Positions 62,870 to 64,000 of a stretch of DNA of 64,000 bases are shown piece after piece. Both the position numbers and the translations under genes were made by a program. The stretch is taken from contig CAWGKQ010000004.1 in the NCBI GenBank assembly GCA_963823245.1, forward strand, positions 248,001 to 312,000. Direction: 5' to 3'. The stretch is from JAWVFM01 sp963823245 (GTDB lineage: Bacteria; Actinomycetota; Thermoleophilia; Solirubrobacterales; 70-9). The first letter of the stretch is position 1, and every line of letters starts with the position of its first letter. The notes below the pieces were generated by a model, which was given only the letters and a program-made list of their open reading frames with translations, did not search any database and was not told the DNA's origin.

Positions 62870-63917
62870 GTGAGCGTCGCGGCGTCGAAGGCGACCGCGT
62901 CGGTGAACCGGCCTCCTGCCGCCGAGGACGGCCAGCTGCACATCCAGCGCGCGCCGATGCCCGACGGGCTTCCGGTCGCAAATCGCGACGCCCCGGTGGG
63001 CGGGCAGGCCGTGCTGGAGGGCGTGATGATGCGCGGCGTCTCGACCTGGGCGGTCGCGGTGCGCAGGCCGTTGGCCGAGGACGCGCCGCCGGGCGCCATC
63101 GGCGAGATCGAGGTCACGTCCGAGCCGCTCGTCTCCTGGGCCAAGCGCCACCGGATCCTTCGGGTTCCCGTGATCCGGGGGGTCGTCGCGCTCGCGGAAT
63201 CGCTGAAGATCGGCTTCCGCGCCCTCGCGATCTCCGCCAACGCTCAGGTGAGCGAGCCAGGGGAGGAGCAGGAGATCGGGGGCTTCACCTGGGGCCTGAC
63301 GATCGCGCTCTCGCTCGCGGTCGCGGTCGGCCTCTTCTTCGTCGTCCCGGTCGGCGCGACGAGCCTCATCCGCGACCAACTCGGGTCCGCGTTCCTGTTC
63401 TGGCTCGTGGAGGGGATTCTTCGCACCGGGATCTTCATCGCCTATCTGTGGCTGATCAGCCGCGTCAGCGACCTTCGGCGGGTCTTCGAGTACCACGGCG
63501 CCGAGCACAAGACGATCTCCTGCTACGAGGCGGGGGACCGCCTCACGCCCAGCGCGCGCTGAGCGCTATTCGCGCCTGCATCCGCGCTGCGGCACGAGCT
63601 TTCTGCTGATCGTGATGGTTCTCGCGATCTTCGTCTTCGCGCCGATCGGCCTCCCCGCCTGGTACTGGCTGGTGGCCACGCGCGTCCTGGGAATCCCGCT
63701 CATCGCGGGCCTGTCCTACGAGGTCATCAAGCTCGCGGGCAAGCACCGCCGCAAGCGCTGGGTCCGGGCGGTCATGTGGCCGGGGCTGATGCTTCAGAAC
63801 CTCACGACCCGCGAGCCGGACCGCAGCCAGCTCGAGGTCGCGATCGCCTCGCTCGAAGCGGTGCTTGCGGTCGAGACGCCGGGGGCGGCCGACGAGGAGA
63901 TCGAGATCGTCGCCTAG
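62870..63917 (+). CDS. DUF1385 (YqhQ-like) membrane protein, one frameshift
   Basis: About 349 residues. VGGQAVLEGVMMRGVSTWAV is the family signature (GGQAVxEGVMMR). The membrane helices are TIALSLAVAVGLFFVVPVGA, FLFWLVEGILRTGIFIAYLW and LIVMVLAIFVFAPIGLPAWY. The conserved FEYHGAEHKTISCYEAGDRL lies at the cytoplasmic side, and the frame changes near 63560 before YSRLHPRCGTSFLLIVM. Function unknown in all members. It typically follows rpmE and precedes the release factor gene. Confidence 0.88.
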
Positions 63918-63922
63918 GGCGT

Positions 63923-64000
63923 CTACGTTTGGCGCTTGCGGGCCAGGATGAAGATGCTCGGCCCGAACCAGGCTCTCGCGAGCGCCGGCTGAAGCGCGCG
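63923..64000 (-). CDS. 3' end of a gene, possibly a methyltransferase (partial)
   Basis: Twenty-five codons and a TAG on the minus strand entering from beyond the window: ALARAWFGPSIFILARKRQT. The GPSIFILARK end is like the last strand of class I SAM methyltransferases, but with so little visible this is weak. Convergent with the DUF1385 gene, 5 bp apart. Confidence 0.4.
   Translation of the reverse strand, partial: RALQPALARAWFGPSIFILARKRQT

Overview
The window is very GC-rich bacterial DNA and most likely comes from an actinobacterium of the Thermoleophilia (Solirubrobacterales or Gaiellales type). This is inferred from several gene families seen together: F420-dependent LLM oxidoreductases, the egtB-egtD ergothioneine genes, tandem ArsA-like ATPases, an Rv3030-Rv3031-Rv3032-like polysaccharide cluster, a three-gene NAD(P) transhydrogenase, secreted proteins with a VALFVALGGTA signal segment, and frequent GTG/TTG starts. 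I see no phage, plasmid, CRISPR, tRNA or rRNA signature. It looks like ordinary chromosome.

Layout. 0-3 kb: end of an osmoprotectant (glycine betaine/choline) ABC transporter, an LLM oxidoreductase and a DUF6941-like gene. 3-6 kb: a Ser/Thr kinase with an extracellular beta-propeller, convergent with an FHA-HTH regulator. 6-9 kb: pntAA-pntAB-pntB. 9-16 kb: small regulatory, secreted and membrane genes (PAS, VOC, flippase-like, MarR, PhnD-like, TolB-like, SDR). 16-20 kb: egtB-egtD and a carotenoid oxygenase divergent from a PadR regulator. 20-28 kb: LLM oxidoreductase, class II fructose bisphosphatase, YihY/BrkB membrane protein, principal sigma factor, GNAT, PilT and HxlR. 28-33 kb: an acidic orphan protein, a DsbA-like protein and two ArsA-like ATPases. 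33-36 kb: overlapping parA and ftsZ, both with long disordered N-termini. 36-41 kb: gamma-glutamyltransferase, class III adenylate cyclase, GerW-like and DipZ-like proteins. 41-46 kb: two methyltransferases, a GH57 enzyme, a GT4 glycosyltransferase and an acyltransferase, probably making a methylated or acylated alpha-glucan. 46-59 kb: MeaB, acyl-CoA dehydrogenase, thiolase, split methylmalonyl-CoA mutase, EtfB-EtfA and ETF-quinone oxidoreductase, i.e. fatty-acid and propionyl-CoA oxidation feeding the quinone pool. 59-64 kb: paralogous secreted proteins, an alpha/beta-hydrolase divergent from a TetR regulator, rpmE and a DUF1385 protein.

Sequence quality. Many genes, above all between about 12 and 28 kb, are broken by one-base indels although both halves match one protein family. 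Nearly every gene in that stretch is affected, housekeeping genes included, so I read these as sequence errors rather than biology. Such genes are annotated as one CDS spanning the joined frames, and ends that depend on the correction are approximate.

Most notable. A 52-54 bp double-hairpin intergenic element occurs three times (28098, 40712 and, inverted, 41722) with compensatory base changes in one stem, and two inverted copies bracket one methyltransferase gene. Other points are a structured intergenic segment after ftsZ, a perfect 20-bp palindrome in front of etfBA, a 26-codon membrane-peptide gene divergent from marR, and a remnant of a DUF559 gene.
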